DNA of 64,000 nucleotides, taken from positions 1,984,001 through 2,048,000 of the forward strand of contig NZ_CP023067.1 in the NCBI RefSeq assembly GCF_002288525.1, written 5' to 3'. This DNA comes from Sinorhizobium sojae CCBAU 05684. Lineage in GTDB: Bacteria; Pseudomonadota; Alphaproteobacteria; Rhizobiales; Rhizobiaceae. Both the position numbers and the translations under genes were made by a program. The notes under the pieces are model-generated. The model worked only from the letters and a program-made list of their open reading frames with translations. It was not told the DNA's origin and searched no databases. Numbering within the stretch: position 1 is the stretch's first letter; each line of letters begins with the position of its first letter. Positions 44,033 to 55,271 of this stretch are shown piece by piece.

Positions 44033-44101
44033 GCGGATCGGCCGTCTTGCTTTCGCGCTCCCACCGGCTACCCTGTTCACCCCACGCAAAGGAGCAAGAC
44101 C

Positions 44102-45151
44102 ATGGAATATCGTCTGCTCGGCCGCTCCGGCCTCAAGGTCTCCACCATCACCATGGGCACGATGACGATCGGCGGCGGCGGCAAGTTTGCCCAGGTCGGC
44201 AATGTCGGGGTCGAGGATGCCCGCCGTTATGTCGACCTCTGCCTCGATGCCGGCGTCAACCTGATCGACACCGCCGACATCTACTCGACCGGCGCCTGCG
44301 AGGAGGTGATCGGCGACGTGCTCGGCGGCAAGCGCAAGAACGGCGTGCTGATCGCCACCAAGGCGCGCTTCTCCATGGGTCCCGGCCCGAACGATGGCGG
44401 CCTTTCGCGCCAGCACCTGATCAGCGCCTGCGAGGCGAGCCTGAAGAGGCTGAAGACCGACGTGATCGACCTTTATCAGGTGCATGAATGGGACGGCCTC
44501 ACACCGCTCGAGGAGACCCTGGAGGCGCTCGATACGCTCGCGCGCCAGGGCAAGGTGCGCTATATCGGCTGCTCCAATTATTCCGGCTGGCACATCATGA
44601 AGGCGCTCGGCATCAGCGCGCGCGAGCACCGCCAGCGTTTCGTCAGCCAGCAGATCCATTACACGCTCGAAGCCCGCGAGGCGGAATACGAGCTGATCCC
44701 GATCTCGATCGACCAGGGCCTCGGCATCCTGGTCTGGAGCCCGCTAGCGGGCGGCCTGCTTTCCGGCAAGCACCGGCGCGGCGCCACTCCGGAAGGCACG
44801 CGCCAGCTTGCCGGCTGGAACGAGCCGCCGATCCGCGACGAGGAACGGCTGTGGAAGATCGTCGACATGCTGGTGACGATCGCGGCCGAGCGCAACGTAT
44901 CCGCCGCTGAGGTCGCGCTCGCCTGGCTGATCGGCCGCAAGGGCGTGACCTCCGTCATCATCGGCGGCCGCACCGAAGCGCAATTCCGCGACAACCTCGC
45001 CGCGGCATGCCTCAAGCTCAATGACGAGGAACGCCAATTGCTCGACGCCGTCAGCCTGCCGCCGGTCATCTATCCCTACTGGCACCAGCTCTGGACCGCC
45101 AAGGACCGGCTCGGCGAGGCTGATCTGTCGCTGCTGGGACCGCATATGTGA
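44102..45151 (+). CDS. aldo/keto reductase
   Basis: A 349-residue NADPH-dependent oxidoreductase. The catalytic tetrad is visible: DTADIYSTG (Asp and Tyr), VLIATKARF (Lys) and YQVHEWD (His). NADP contacts WSPLAGGLLSGKH and VIIGGRTEAQ follow. It belongs to the long YghZ/AKR-type subfamily rather than the sugar reductases. ATG at 44102 follows AAAGGAGC. The physiological substrate is unknown. It ends about 85 bases before a RIME-like element. Confidence 0.94.
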   Translation: MEYRLLGRSGLKVSTITMGTMTIGGGGKFAQVGNVGVEDARRYVDLCLDAGVNLIDTADIYSTGACEEVIGDVLGGKRKNGVLIATKARFSMGPGPNDGGLSRQHLISACEASLKRLKTDVIDLYQVHEWDGLTPLEETLEALDTLARQGKVRYIGCSNYSGWHIMKALGISAREHRQRFVSQQIHYTLEAREAEYELIPISIDQGLGILVWSPLAGGLLSGKHRRGATPEGTRQLAGWNEPPIRDEERLWKIVDMLVTIAAERNVSAAEVALAWLIGRKGVTSVIIGGRTEAQFRDNLAAACLKLNDEERQLLDAVSLPPVIYPYWHQLWTAKDRLGEADLSLLGPHM

Positions 45152-45235
45152 GAGCGGCGGCGGTGCGATTTACCCCCTCTGCCCTGCCCGTCTCCGCAGA
45201 AGCTCCGGAGGGAGGACCGGGCATCTCCCGCGCGC

Positions 45236-45398
45236 CCTTCATCTGCCTGCCGGCACCTTCTCCCCGCACGCGGGGCGAAGGGACAAGCGGCGCCTTCCCA
45301 GTCCTATCGAGCTGCGGCGGTTTTGACGAGCTGAAGGCGGCGCCGCATACTCCCAGTCCCCTCTCCCCGCTTGCGGCGGGAGGGCTAGGGTGAGGGGC
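45236..45398. repeat. RIME-like element
   Basis: Hairpins CCTTCTCCCCGCACGCGGGG and CCCTCTCCCCGCTTGCGGCG, ending GGGCTAGGGTGAGGGGC. The right end overlaps the acyltransferase gene and supplies its stop codon (TAG at 45385) and last residues GPSP. Confidence 0.85.
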
Positions 45399-47352
45399 CG
45401 AAAACGGCGCTCTGCACGCGCGGCGCCAGCGATTCCGCGTAAGGGGTGGCGATGTGATGGCGGTCGCGGAAGGTCAGTTTGCCGTCGATCACCGCCGGGC
45501 AGACCGTCTCGTTGCAGAAAAGATCGACCAGATCGACATAGTCCGCCTTCAGCGCCGCTGCGACCGCTCTCTCGGCAGCAGGAATCGTCTCCTCCACCGC
45601 CTCGCTGCGCGGCGTGTCGCAGACGCTCGGGCTCCGGTCCTGCCAGAGCGCGCGCGCGACGCATTTGTCGAGATAGGTCTTGTGCACCGGCACGTCGCGA
45701 AGCAGAACGACGTCGCTGCCGTCCCCTTTGAGCCTCTCGATCGTCCGCCTGAGTCCGGCCGTCCAGTCCTCGAGCCCGATCGGCTTGGACGCGTGGTTGA
45801 TGTCGTTTCGGACATAGCTCGAGGAATAGTGCGAGAGGATCACCATGTCCGGCTTCAGCGAGGCGATTTCGCGGAAGACCCGCTCCTTGAATTCGTCGCA
45901 CTCGTTATAGCGCCGCATCAGGACGCTGTTCCAGACCGGGACGCTTGCCGCCGGGCAGGACGACTTCAGATAGGTGACCAGGCGCCAGCCCTTCGCTTCG
46001 GCGATCTTCTTGAACGGCGTCGACCAGTGATCGGCATGGGAATCGCCGAAGAGCACGATCGTCTTCTTCGGATCGGCGGCGCCGAACGAGCAGGCCTTCG
46101 GCTGCGCCTCCTCCCGATCGAGGACGCAGTTCGTGTCGAAGGTACGCGCCGCCGATTGCCGCTCGGCGCTTCGAAGGACCTGCCTTTGCTCGGCATCGAG
46201 GCTGCGACCCGCGAGAGCCGCGCTGCCGTAGGCGAGCGTTGTCCCGGTTCCGGTGAGGAGCACTGCCAGCGCCAGGGAACGGCTCGTCTTGGCCGCCAGC
46301 CAGCCATTGTGGCGGACCGGGTTCTCGATGAAGCGATAGCTGAAGACGGAAAGCGCAAGCGTTGCCGCGCCGCACAGCAACCGGTCGGCGATCGTCAGTT
46401 CTGGCTTGAGGATTCCCGCATAGACGATGACCGGCCAATGCCAGAGATAGAGCGAATAGGAGAGCTTGCCGATCTCCTGCAGCGGCCGCAGCGCGAGAAT
46501 GATTTTCGGCCCGGCGCCGCTCGCATGCGCGCCGCTCAGCAACACCATCACCGTACCGAAGACCGGCAGCAGGGCGATCGATCCCGGAAAGGGGACCTCT
46601 TCGGTGACGGCGAGATAGGCGACGGCGATCAGCAGGAGCCCGATCCAGCCGAGGAGCGGCGAAAAGCGAAAGCGCCTCGCCCACTCCTGCGGCAGGGCCA
46701 TTGAGGCAAGGCCGCCAAGGGCGAATTCCCAGGCCCGGAAGGGAGAGAAATAGAAGGCCCAGGGCTGGGATATGGCCGTCATCCGCCAGCAGAAGGCGAA
46801 GGAGACGGCGGCGACGATGGCAAGGAGAACGAAAAGGCCGCCCTTCCCCGGCCGAAACTTCGCAAGGAGCAGCAGAAGCGCGGGCCAGACGAGGTAGAAC
46901 TGCTCCTCGACCGACAAGGACCAGAAGTGGATGAAGGGATTGTTCGACGCATCCGTGGCGAAATAGTCGACGGTCCAGCGGATGAGCCAGAGATTAATCA
47001 TATAGGCGGAAGCAAACAGCGAGCCCTTGGAATAGAACTGCTGTTCGGAAGGCGCGAGGATGAAATAGCCGACGAGCAGCGTCGTCAGGATGACGAAGAG
47101 CGAGGCCGGAAGCAGACGCCGCGCACGACGGGCGTAGAAGCGCCAGAGGTCGACCGTGCCGCTCCTGGCAATTTCCTGCTGCAGGTGCCGGGTAATCAGG
47201 TAGCCGGAGATGACGAAGAAGATGTCGACGCCGACGAAGCCGCCCGGCAATCCGCTCATGCCGAAATGAAAGGCGACGACGCCGGAGACCGCCAGGGCCC
47301 TGAGCCCTTCAATGTCCGGACGAAACTCGCCCGAGGATGCCGATGGACGCAT
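45385..47352 (-). CDS. acyltransferase 3 / SGNH-domain O-acetyltransferase
   Basis: A 655-residue OafA-type protein. The N-terminal ten-helix acyltransferase-3 domain (FRPDIEGLRALAVSGVVAFH with the conserved His; VGVDIFFVISGYLITRHLQ) takes acetyl groups across the membrane. The C-terminal periplasmic SGNH domain has the Ser block VLFGDSHADHWS and the Asp-His block FRDRHHIATPY. Together they O-acetylate a surface polysaccharide. ATG at 47352. Single gene; no polysaccharide cluster is adjacent. The last codons come from a RIME-like repeat. Confidence 0.93.
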   Translation of the reverse strand: MRPSASSGEFRPDIEGLRALAVSGVVAFHFGMSGLPGGFVGVDIFFVISGYLITRHLQQEIARSGTVDLWRFYARRARRLLPASLFVILTTLLVGYFILAPSEQQFYSKGSLFASAYMINLWLIRWTVDYFATDASNNPFIHFWSLSVEEQFYLVWPALLLLLAKFRPGKGGLFVLLAIVAAVSFAFCWRMTAISQPWAFYFSPFRAWEFALGGLASMALPQEWARRFRFSPLLGWIGLLLIAVAYLAVTEEVPFPGSIALLPVFGTVMVLLSGAHASGAGPKIILALRPLQEIGKLSYSLYLWHWPVIVYAGILKPELTIADRLLCGAATLALSVFSYRFIENPVRHNGWLAAKTSRSLALAVLLTGTGTTLAYGSAALAGRSLDAEQRQVLRSAERQSAARTFDTNCVLDREEAQPKACSFGAADPKKTIVLFGDSHADHWSTPFKKIAEAKGWRLVTYLKSSCPAASVPVWNSVLMRRYNECDEFKERVFREIASLKPDMVILSHYSSSYVRNDINHASKPIGLEDWTAGLRRTIERLKGDGSDVVLLRDVPVHKTYLDKCVARALWQDRSPSVCDTPRSEAVEETIPAAERAVAAALKADYVDLVDLFCNETVCPAVIDGKLTFRDRHHIATPYAESLAPRVQSAVFGPSP

Positions 47353-47902
47353 ATGACCGGTGCCCTGTCCCTTGGAGCATCTTGCAGTCAGGTGGAATCA
47401 CCTCCCCTGCAGAAATGCGGCAAAACATTCGGATGGAGCGGTATGGCGCAGCTGCGCGAGCGCATCCCACTCCAGCGCCCTGCCCGCCGCATCGGCCGAC
47501 CCGGAGCGCAAAGTTCCATCACACATTGCAGGAAATTTGCTGCAGTGCAACGCAACGGTGAGGTGATACTGCTCGACAATATGGCCTCAAAAGGGCGCCG
47601 GCCATTTGTCCCCTGCGAATGTCTTCGGGACGTCCTAGGCGACATCCCTCCCCGCGCCCCTCATCCCGCTGCCGCGACCTTCTGCCGGCTCGCGGGGAGA
47701 AGGGGCAATGCCGCGCCCCGTTATATCCCCTCGCCGCTTCTTCCGAAGCAGGTCGGAATATCCAATTGCAGCGTAGGTAAAACGAGAGATCGGGGCACGC
47801 CTCGTCCCCTCGCCCCGCTTGCGGGGAGAGGGCTAGGGTGAGGGGCTCGCGAGGTGCCCGGCAAGGCAGGGGGTGCCGCCCACCCGAATTTCGCCGCTCG
47901 CC
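47353..47902. other. gene-free stretch with RIME-like element
   Basis: About 550 bases without a supported gene. The acyltransferase promoter should lie near 47360-47450. The right half is a RIME-like element at 47656-47846. Confidence 0.5.
47656..47846. repeat. RIME-like element
   Basis: Starts CCCCTCATCCCGCTGCCG, contains hairpin CTTCTGCCGGCTCGCGGGGAG and a second hairpin CCCTCGCCCCGCTTGCGGGG, and ends GGGCTAGGGTGAGGGGC. The spacer is longer than in the copy at 45236. Confidence 0.85.
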
Positions 47903-49129
47903 TCAGGCTGCCTCGGCCATCTCGCCGCGTATGAGCGCGCCGAGGCGGCGGATGCCCTCGTCGATCATCTCGTCATTGGCGCAGGAGAAGCTCAAGCGCA
48001 GCGTGTTTTCGCCCGATCCGTCGGCAAAGAAGGCACGGCCCGGCACGAAGGCGACCTTGGCGGTCTCGATCGACTTCGCAAGCAGCGCGGCACCGTCCGT
48101 GCCCTTGGGGAGAGTGACCCAGACAAACATGCCGCCCTCCGGTTTCGTCCAGCTGACATCCGCCGGCATGTATTTCTCGAGCGCCGCCAACATGGCGTCG
48201 CGGCGGTGCCTGTAGACGCGGTGGATCTTCGCCACCTGTGCGTCGAAACCGCGCTCGGCGACAGTGCAGATCGCCATCTGGTTGATGGTCGAGGAATGGA
48301 GATCCGCCGCTTGCTTCAGCAGGACCAGCTTGCGGATGACCTGGTCTGCCGCGCAGACCCAGCCGACGCGAAGGCCCGGCGCCAGCGTCTTGGAGAAGCT
48401 GCCGCAATAGATGGTGCGGGTCATGTTGATGTCGCCCTTACGGGCGATTTCGAGTGCCAGGATCGGCGGGACCGCCTCGCCGTCATAGCGCAGTGCCTGA
48501 TAGGCCGCATCCTCGATCACGGCGACGTCGAGCTCCTCGGCAAGGGCGAGCACCCTCTCACGGCCGGCGCGGTCGACGGTCTCGCCCGTCGGATTGGCGA
48601 AATCGGCCGAGAGATAGGCGAACTTGGCGCGACCGCCCGCTTCCGTCGCGGCCTGGACATAGGCTTCCGGCGTCCGGTTGCCGGCGGGATTCAGTTGGTC
48701 ATAGGTCGGCTCATAGGCATTGAAGGCCTGCAGCGCGCCGAGATAGGTCGGCCAGGTGACGAGCGCCGTATCCTTTGGCGAGAGAAACAGCTTGCCGAGA
48801 TAATCGAGCGCCTGCTGCGAGCCGGAGGTGATGAAGATGTTGTCGACCGTTGCCGGAATACCGAGGGCACGCATCTGACCCGCGAGCCATTCGCGCAAGG
48901 GCCGATAGCCCTCGCTCACCGAATATTGCAGCGCGGCGCTGACGGCCGGTCCGCCGAAGATCTCCGCATAGGCCTCCTTGAACTGCGCATCCGGGAAAAG
49001 CTCGGGATCCGGAATACCGCCGGCGAAGGAGATGATGTCCGGACGATCCAGAAGTTTCAGAAGCTCACGGATTTCCGAGGCCTTCATCCGGCTCGAACGC
49101 GTGGCGAAAATGCTTTCCCAGTTCAGCAT
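47903..49129 (-). CDS. PLP-dependent aminotransferase (class I/II)
   Basis: A 408-residue fold-type I aminotransferase. IISFAGGIPDPELFP at the N-terminus, the Asp/aromatic block DAAYQALRYDG and the PLP lysine in YCGSFSKTLAPGLRVGWV are clear, and the terminal RLSFSCANDEMIDEG contains the substrate Arg position. It resembles 2-aminoadipate/aromatic-type (LysN/ARO8-like) enzymes without the GntR domain of MocR proteins. ATG at 49129 follows AAGGGAGGG. Substrate not determined; single gene. Confidence 0.93.
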   Translation of the reverse strand: MLNWESIFATRSSRMKASEIRELLKLLDRPDIISFAGGIPDPELFPDAQFKEAYAEIFGGPAVSAALQYSVSEGYRPLREWLAGQMRALGIPATVDNIFITSGSQQALDYLGKLFLSPKDTALVTWPTYLGALQAFNAYEPTYDQLNPAGNRTPEAYVQAATEAGGRAKFAYLSADFANPTGETVDRAGRERVLALAEELDVAVIEDAAYQALRYDGEAVPPILALEIARKGDINMTRTIYCGSFSKTLAPGLRVGWVCAADQVIRKLVLLKQAADLHSSTINQMAICTVAERGFDAQVAKIHRVYRHRRDAMLAALEKYMPADVSWTKPEGGMFVWVTLPKGTDGAALLAKSIETAKVAFVPGRAFFADGSGENTLRLSFSCANDEMIDEGIRRLGALIRGEMAEAA

Positions 49130-49443
49130 GGGGCCCTCCCTTCGGCGAAGGCCGGACATCATCACAGAGCGGATTTTAAGTCAATATTGCTGACCTATTT
49201 CAGTCCCTCCGCCGCACGATCGCGTCTCGTTCGGCATGTTTGATGACGAAGTCGGTCGGCAAAGCGGTTGCGAGTCAATGTCGTGAAGGCTGCACACGCA
49301 CGCCCTTGCAGCAGATTTCGGACCGACGCGATCACATCTCGTGCTGGCAACCGCTTCAGCGGCTCGCGCCAGGGAACTGAAACGGCACTTGGAGGTTTGG
49401 CTCCGTGTAACAGATAAACACACCAGACTCTGGAGGTCTCATC

Positions 49444-49698
49444 ATGCTGACAAGAATCCTCATCGCTGGCGCGCTTTCTGCCACCTTCGCGTCTCCCGTG
49501 TTTGCACAGGCCGATATCATCTGCGACCAGGCAGGCATGGAGAGATTGGAAACCGACGTCAGTCTGCTCACCGACGACGCGAGAAGGGCTTATGCCGCGG
49601 ACCAACTCGCCTTGGCCAAGCAAGCCCTGGCGGCGAATGACATCGACAAATGCAAGACTCACATGGCCAGCGCGTTGAGAGGCGGATCTTCCGACTGA
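49444..49698 (+). CDS. small periplasmic protein
   Basis: An 84-residue protein with a clear signal peptide (ILIAGALSATFASPVFAQA) and a helical mature part containing two cysteines (DIICDQAGMERLE and KCKTHMASALRGG) that could form a disulfide. ATG at 49444 follows TGGAGG. Function unknown. Confidence 0.75.
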   Translation: MLTRILIAGALSATFASPVFAQADIICDQAGMERLETDVSLLTDDARRAYAADQLALAKQALAANDIDKCKTHMASALRGGSSD

Positions 49699-49751
49699 CG
49701 GTCTCGTTCGCCGGCCGACGAGATATGTTGGCTGTTATCCGACCGCCCGAG

Positions 49752-49783
49752 ACAAGAAAGCCGAGGCTGATGCCCCGGCTTTC
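49752..49783 (-). terminator. intrinsic terminator of ilvC
   Basis: Stem GAAAGCCGGGGC/GCCTCGGCTTTC on the minus strand with loop ATCA, followed by TTGTC. It lies about 20 bases beyond the ilvC stop codon. Confidence 0.75.
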
Positions 49784-49804
49784 TCCTGCCTTGGGAGGTA
49801 AGGC

Positions 49805-50959
<1,155 letters not shown>

Positions 50960-50978
50960 TGGTGGCATGAGGCCACCG

Positions 50979-51626
50979 TCACACTTTCGCGCCGTAGAGC
51001 CTCAGGAAGGCTTCGACCGCCCGCTCCGCCCTTTGGCTGAAATCCTTCTTCATCATCCCCGCCTCTTCGCCGAGAAGCAGGCGCAGGTGCCAGTCGGCGA
51101 CGACGAGCCCGTAAAGCGCGCCATAGGCCTCCTCCGCGTCGTCAAAGGCAAGAAGCCCCGCCTTGCGTCCGGCCTCCAGGAGCGCCCCTGCCCGCCGCCC
51201 GATCGGCCGCCGCCCGCGCTCCTGCAAGAGCCGCCCGAGCTTGGAGCCCTCGCGGCTCGCCTGGCCGATCGCCAGCCGATTAAGCGCCAGCGACACCTCC
51301 CCGGAGAGAACTTCGAGCAGGTCCCTGGCGAAGGCGACAAGATGCGCCTTGAGGCTTGCTGCGTCCAGCGCTTCCGCTGAAACGTCGAGCGTCCTGACCT
51401 TGCTTGCCTGGAAGGCGATCATCGCTGAAAGCAGCCCCTCGCGATCGCCGAACCACTTGTAGAGGCTTTCCTTGGAGCAATTGGCCGCGCGCGCGACGCC
51501 AGCCGTCGTCAACGCCCTTTCGCCGCCGTCGACGAGAAGGCGCAGGGCCTGCTCGAGCACCGCGCCTTGACGCTCGGTCAAGCCGGTCCCGCCCCTCGCC
51601 TCTCTTGTCGCTTCGACGCCTTGCAC
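50979..51626 (-). CDS. TetR-family transcriptional regulator
   Basis: A 215-residue repressor. The HTH (about residues 20-65) includes LTTAGVARAANCSKESLYKW; the C-terminal part is an AcrR-type ligand domain (AYGALYGLVVADWHLRLLLG). ATG at 51626. A perfect 14-bp palindrome lies 19 bases upstream at 51645-51658, inside the probable promoter, and should be its own operator. The efflux genes 51933-55159 are divergent, so it may control them; that is inference from position. Confidence 0.9.
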   Translation of the reverse strand: MQGVEATREARGGTGLTERQGAVLEQALRLLVDGGERALTTAGVARAANCSKESLYKWFGDREGLLSAMIAFQASKVRTLDVSAEALDAASLKAHLVAFARDLLEVLSGEVSLALNRLAIGQASREGSKLGRLLQERGRRPIGRRAGALLEAGRKAGLLAFDDAEEAYGALYGLVVADWHLRLLLGEEAGMMKKDFSQRAERAVEAFLRLYGAKV

Positions 51627-51644
51627 TTCGCGATCGCTCCATGA

Positions 51645-51658
51645 GTACCGTACGGTAC
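51645..51658. promoter_or_regulatory. TetR operator candidate
   Basis: Perfect palindrome GTACCGTACGGTAC between the TetR gene and the divergent efflux genes. The core CGTACGG resembles that of the operator at 34996-35041, consistent with related TetR proteins. Confidence 0.7.
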
Positions 51659-51932
51659 GGTTCGCATTCTTCTATGGGCAAGCGGAAGGGACGTCAAGAC
51701 CGGTTGTGGCAGGGGCGTGATTTTTGAGGCGGCTTGCGGGGAGGATGCCATGTCCGACCAGCTCGGGAGCATTGGTTCGGAGCCGATACGGCGGTCGAGA
51801 TCGCTCTTCCCGCTTGAGGCACTCCCCAACATTACGAAAATATAATGAACTCAATCTTTTCGCCCGCCGCCTTCGTCTCTATCCTGCTTCGAAGTTCGCC
51901 CCGATAGAGTTGCGCCCGATAGGGTTACGCCC

Positions 51933-53207
51933 ATGAGCAAGATGGCCGACGCGGCGCAGCAGGATGCGGCCGCCCCCAGTCCGACGGCGAGGGTCACCGT
52001 GATCCCGGCAACGCCGTCACCGCAACGCCGGAAGCGCCGGTCGCGGCTGTGGATTGCCGTCCCCATTCTCGTCGCCATCCTCGGCGCGGGCTATTACGCC
52101 TGGAGCCAGTACGGGGCGCAGCCGGCGACGGCGATCATCACCCAGGCGGTGGCGCGAGGCGACATCGAAAACAGCGTGACTGCCGTCGGCACGCTCGATG
52201 CGATCAAATCCGTCGATGCCGGCGCGCAGGTGTCGGGCCAGTTGAAATCGCTGCATGTCGCGGTCGGCGAGCGGGTCGCAGAGAACCAGCTCATTGCGGA
52301 AATCGACCCCGCTTCGATCGAGAACCGGATCGAAATCGACCAGGCGGAGCTCGCCTATCTCGAGGCGCAACTCGTGTCGAAGAAAGCCCAGCTCGTTTTG
52401 AAGGGCGCCAATATCGAACGCCAGCGCAACCTCGTTGCCACCAGCAGCGCGTCGCAGGCGACGCTCGACCAGGCCGTCGCGGATCACGTCGCCGCGGAAG
52501 CCGATGTGCAGGCGGTCGAGGCGCAGATCCGCAAGCAGAAGGCGACGCTCGCCGGCGACCAGGTCGATCTCGGCTACACCAAGATCTATGCGCCGATGGC
52601 CGGAACGATCGTCGACAACCCGGCCAAGGAGGGCCAGACGCTCAACGCCAACCAGACCGCGCCGACGATCGTCACCATCGCCGATCTTTCGACCATGACG
52701 GTCAAGGCCCAGGTCTCCGAGGCCGACGTCGGCAAACTGAAGATCGGCATGGATGCCTATTTCACCCTGCTCGGCCAGCCGGGAAAACGCTTCACCGGCA
52801 AGCTGCGCCAGATCGAGCCGAAACCGGACACGGAAAACAACGTGGTCCTCTATTACGCGCTCTTCGACGTGCCGAACCCCACCGGCGAACTGATGATGTC
52901 GATGAGCGCGCAGGTCTTCTTCGTCGAGGCCGCTGCCAAGGACGTGCTGATCGTGCCGAGCGCCGCGGTCCGAGTGAATGGCGGCGCGGACGGCAAGCCG
53001 GCTCAGGCACAGGTGACCGTCGTCACGCCATCCGGCGCGGCCGAAGCGCGTGACGTCGGTGTCGGCATCCGCAACCGCGTCAGCGCCGAAATCGTCAGCG
53101 GCCTCGAGGAGGGTGAAAAGGTGGTGGTCGACACCGGCTCCGCCGGCAACCGCGGCAACGGTGCCACGGGGTCCCGGCGCGGCATGCGCATGCTGCGACT
53201 GTTCTGA
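51933..53207 (+). CDS. macA: MacA-like periplasmic adaptor (HlyD/MFP family)
   Basis: A 424-residue membrane-fusion protein: cytoplasmic leader, membrane anchor ([19 protein letters not shown]), lipoyl-like half domains ([20 protein letters not shown]), a helical hairpin (about 95-165) and beta-barrel domain ([20 protein letters not shown]). It links the MacB ATPase to an outer-membrane channel for export of macrolides, peptides or lipids. ATG at 51933 with AGGG upstream. The MacB gene starts eight bases after its stop. No outer-membrane factor is encoded here, so a general TolC must serve. Confidence 0.93.
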   Translation: MSKMADAAQQDAAAPSPTARVTVIPATPSPQRRKRRSRLWIAVPILVAILGAGYYAWSQYGAQPATAIITQAVARGDIENSVTAVGTLDAIKSVDAGAQVSGQLKSLHVAVGERVAENQLIAEIDPASIENRIEIDQAELAYLEAQLVSKKAQLVLKGANIERQRNLVATSSASQATLDQAVADHVAAEADVQAVEAQIRKQKATLAGDQVDLGYTKIYAPMAGTIVDNPAKEGQTLNANQTAPTIVTIADLSTMTVKAQVSEADVGKLKIGMDAYFTLLGQPGKRFTGKLRQIEPKPDTENNVVLYYALFDVPNPTGELMMSMSAQVFFVEAAAKDVLIVPSAAVRVNGGADGKPAQAQVTVVTPSGAAEARDVGVGIRNRVSAEIVSGLEEGEKVVVDTGSAGNRGNGATGSRRGMRMLRLF

Positions 53208-53215
53208 GCGCTCCG

Positions 53216-55159
53216 ATGACCCCTCTCCTCGCGCTCGACAATGTCAGCAAGACCTACTTCAACGGCGATCTCGCCGTCGAGGTCCTGCACGACATCTCGC
53301 TCGACATCGAAGCCGGCGAATTCGTCGCCATCATGGGTCAGTCGGGCTCCGGCAAATCGACCTTGATGAACATCCTCGGCTGCCTCGACCAGCCGACCTC
53401 CGGCGACTACCTGATCGAAGGCGAAAACGTTGCCAGCTTCGACGGGGACGAGCTCGCGGCATTGCGCCGCCGCACATTCGGCTTCATTTTCCAGGCCTAT
53501 AACCTCATCCCGACCGCGACCGCGCAGGAAAACGTAGAGGTGCCGGCGATCTATGCGGGCGTTCCCGCGAGCGACCGGCACGAGCGCGCCGAGGCGATCC
53601 TGCAATCGCTGAAACTCGGCGACCGGCTCCACCATCGGCCAAGCCAGCTTTCCGGCGGCCAGCAGCAGCGCGTCTCGATTGCCCGCGCGCTGATGAACGG
53701 CGGCCGCGTCATCCTTGCCGACGAGCCGACCGGCGCGCTCGACAGCCAGAGTGGCGAGGAGGTGATGGCGCTCCTGCGCCAGATGAACGACAACGGCCAT
53801 ACGATCATCGTCATCACCCATGAACGCGAGGTCGCCAACGAGGCCGACAGGCTCATCGAAATTCGCGACGGTCGCATCATCGCCGACAGGAGCAGAAAGC
53901 GGCGCGCCAATCCGGACGCCGCCATCGGCCTGGCCCAGCGCACGCGTGAAGGATTTGCGGCCATCGCCGACATGTCGGAGGCGATCAGGATGGCGATGCG
54001 GGCGCTTCGCGCCAACCTCTTCCGCACCATTCTGACGCTGCTCGGCATCGTCATCGGCGTCGGCTCCGTCGTCGCCATGCTGGCGATCGGCACCGGCGCT
54101 CAGGATTCGGTGCTGAGCCGCATCTCCTCCATGGGCTCCGATCTGCTTCTGGTGCGCCCGAGCATGGCGAATTTCCGCGGCAGCCCCGGCGGCAGCAATG
54201 TCACCCTCGTGCCGCCCGATGCGGACGCGATCCAGGACCTCCCCAACGTCGCCTTCGCCGTGCCGGAAATGACGAGCACGGTGACGCTCCGACGCGGCAA
54301 TATCGACTACCAGACGACCGCGAACGGCACGGTGCCGCAATTCACGGAAGCGAAGTCCTGGGCCGTCGGCCGCGGCGAATTCATCAACCGAAACGACATG
54401 GAAACCTACGCGCCGGTCGCGGTGCTCGGCCAGACCGTCGTCAACACGCTCTTCGCGGACGGCACGGACCCGATCGGCCAATATGTGCTCGTCAACAAGA
54501 TCCCCTTCCAGGTGATCGGCGTCATGAACGAGATGGGCGCAAGCGCCGGCGGCAACGATCGGGACGACGTCGTCCTCGTGCCGCTCACCACCGGCAGCAT
54601 GCGCATCTTCGGCCAGCGCAATATTCGTACCATCACCGTCAAGGTGCAGGATGCGGCCGCCATCGATCTCACGCAGGAGCGGATCCAGTCGCTGCTCAAC
54701 GAGCGGCACAAGCGAGAGGATACCCGGATCACCAATATGTCGTCGGTGCGCGAGGCCTTCACCGAGACGTCCAACACGATGAAGCTTTTCCTCGGCTCCG
54801 TCGCGGCGATTTCGCTCATCGTCGGCGGCATCGGCGTGATGAACATCATGCTGGTCAGCGTCAGCGAACGCACCCGGGAGATCGGCGTGCGCATGGCGAC
54901 CGGCGCGCGCCGGCGCGACATCCTCGTGCAGTTCATCATCGAGGCGCTGGTGGTTTCCGCAATCGGCGGCGTGATCGGCCTCGTTGCGGGCCTCGCAACG
55001 GGTTATGTCGCGCAATATTTCGGGATGCCGGTGGCCTTCACCGCAGGCCCCCTGGCGCTTGCCTTCGCCTGCTCCTTCGCGACGGGCCTCATTTTCGGCT
55101 ACTTGCCCGCCCGCAACGCCTCACGCCTGCAACCGGCAATGGCCCTCAGCGCGGACTGA
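53216..55159 (+). CDS. macB: MacB-like ABC exporter
   Basis: A 647-residue protein. The N-terminal ATPase has Walker [10 protein letters not shown] (41-49), signature LSGGQQQR, Walker [12 protein letters not shown] and H-loop ITHE. The C-terminal four-helix MacB/FtsX domain includes the large periplasmic loop and the final helices ([20 protein letters not shown]). It works with the MacA-like adaptor as a mechanotransmission exporter. The ATG at 53216 has only a weak ribosome site, consistent with translational coupling to macA. The substrate is unknown. Confidence 0.95.
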   Translation: MTPLLALDNVSKTYFNGDLAVEVLHDISLDIEAGEFVAIMGQSGSGKSTLMNILGCLDQPTSGDYLIEGENVASFDGDELAALRRRTFGFIFQAYNLIPTATAQENVEVPAIYAGVPASDRHERAEAILQSLKLGDRLHHRPSQLSGGQQQRVSIARALMNGGRVILADEPTGALDSQSGEEVMALLRQMNDNGHTIIVITHEREVANEADRLIEIRDGRIIADRSRKRRANPDAAIGLAQRTREGFAAIADMSEAIRMAMRALRANLFRTILTLLGIVIGVGSVVAMLAIGTGAQDSVLSRISSMGSDLLLVRPSMANFRGSPGGSNVTLVPPDADAIQDLPNVAFAVPEMTSTVTLRRGNIDYQTTANGTVPQFTEAKSWAVGRGEFINRNDMETYAPVAVLGQTVVNTLFADGTDPIGQYVLVNKIPFQVIGVMNEMGASAGGNDRDDVVLVPLTTGSMRIFGQRNIRTITVKVQDAAAIDLTQERIQSLLNERHKREDTRITNMSSVREAFTETSNTMKLFLGSVAAISLIVGGIGVMNIMLVSVSERTREIGVRMATGARRRDILVQFIIEALVVSAIGGVIGLVAGLATGYVAQYFGMPVAFTAGPLALAFACSFATGLIFGYLPARNASRLQPAMALSAD

Positions 55160-55218
55160 GGGTCGCCCAATGCTTGGCCGCTTGAACCCCCCTTTGCGGG
55201 AGAGCAATCGCGAGCCCT

Positions 55219-55270
55219 CTACAGCGCCGCGCGTCAAGACGCGGCAGGGATCGCTGCAGAGTTGCTGCAT
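55219..55270. repeat. dispersed palindromic repeat, short copy
   Basis: CTACAGCGCCGCGCGTC and GACGCGGCAGGGATCGCTGCAG followed by AGTTGCTGCATATC; downstream of macB and overlapping nothing coding. Confidence 0.75.
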
Positions 55271-55271
55271 A

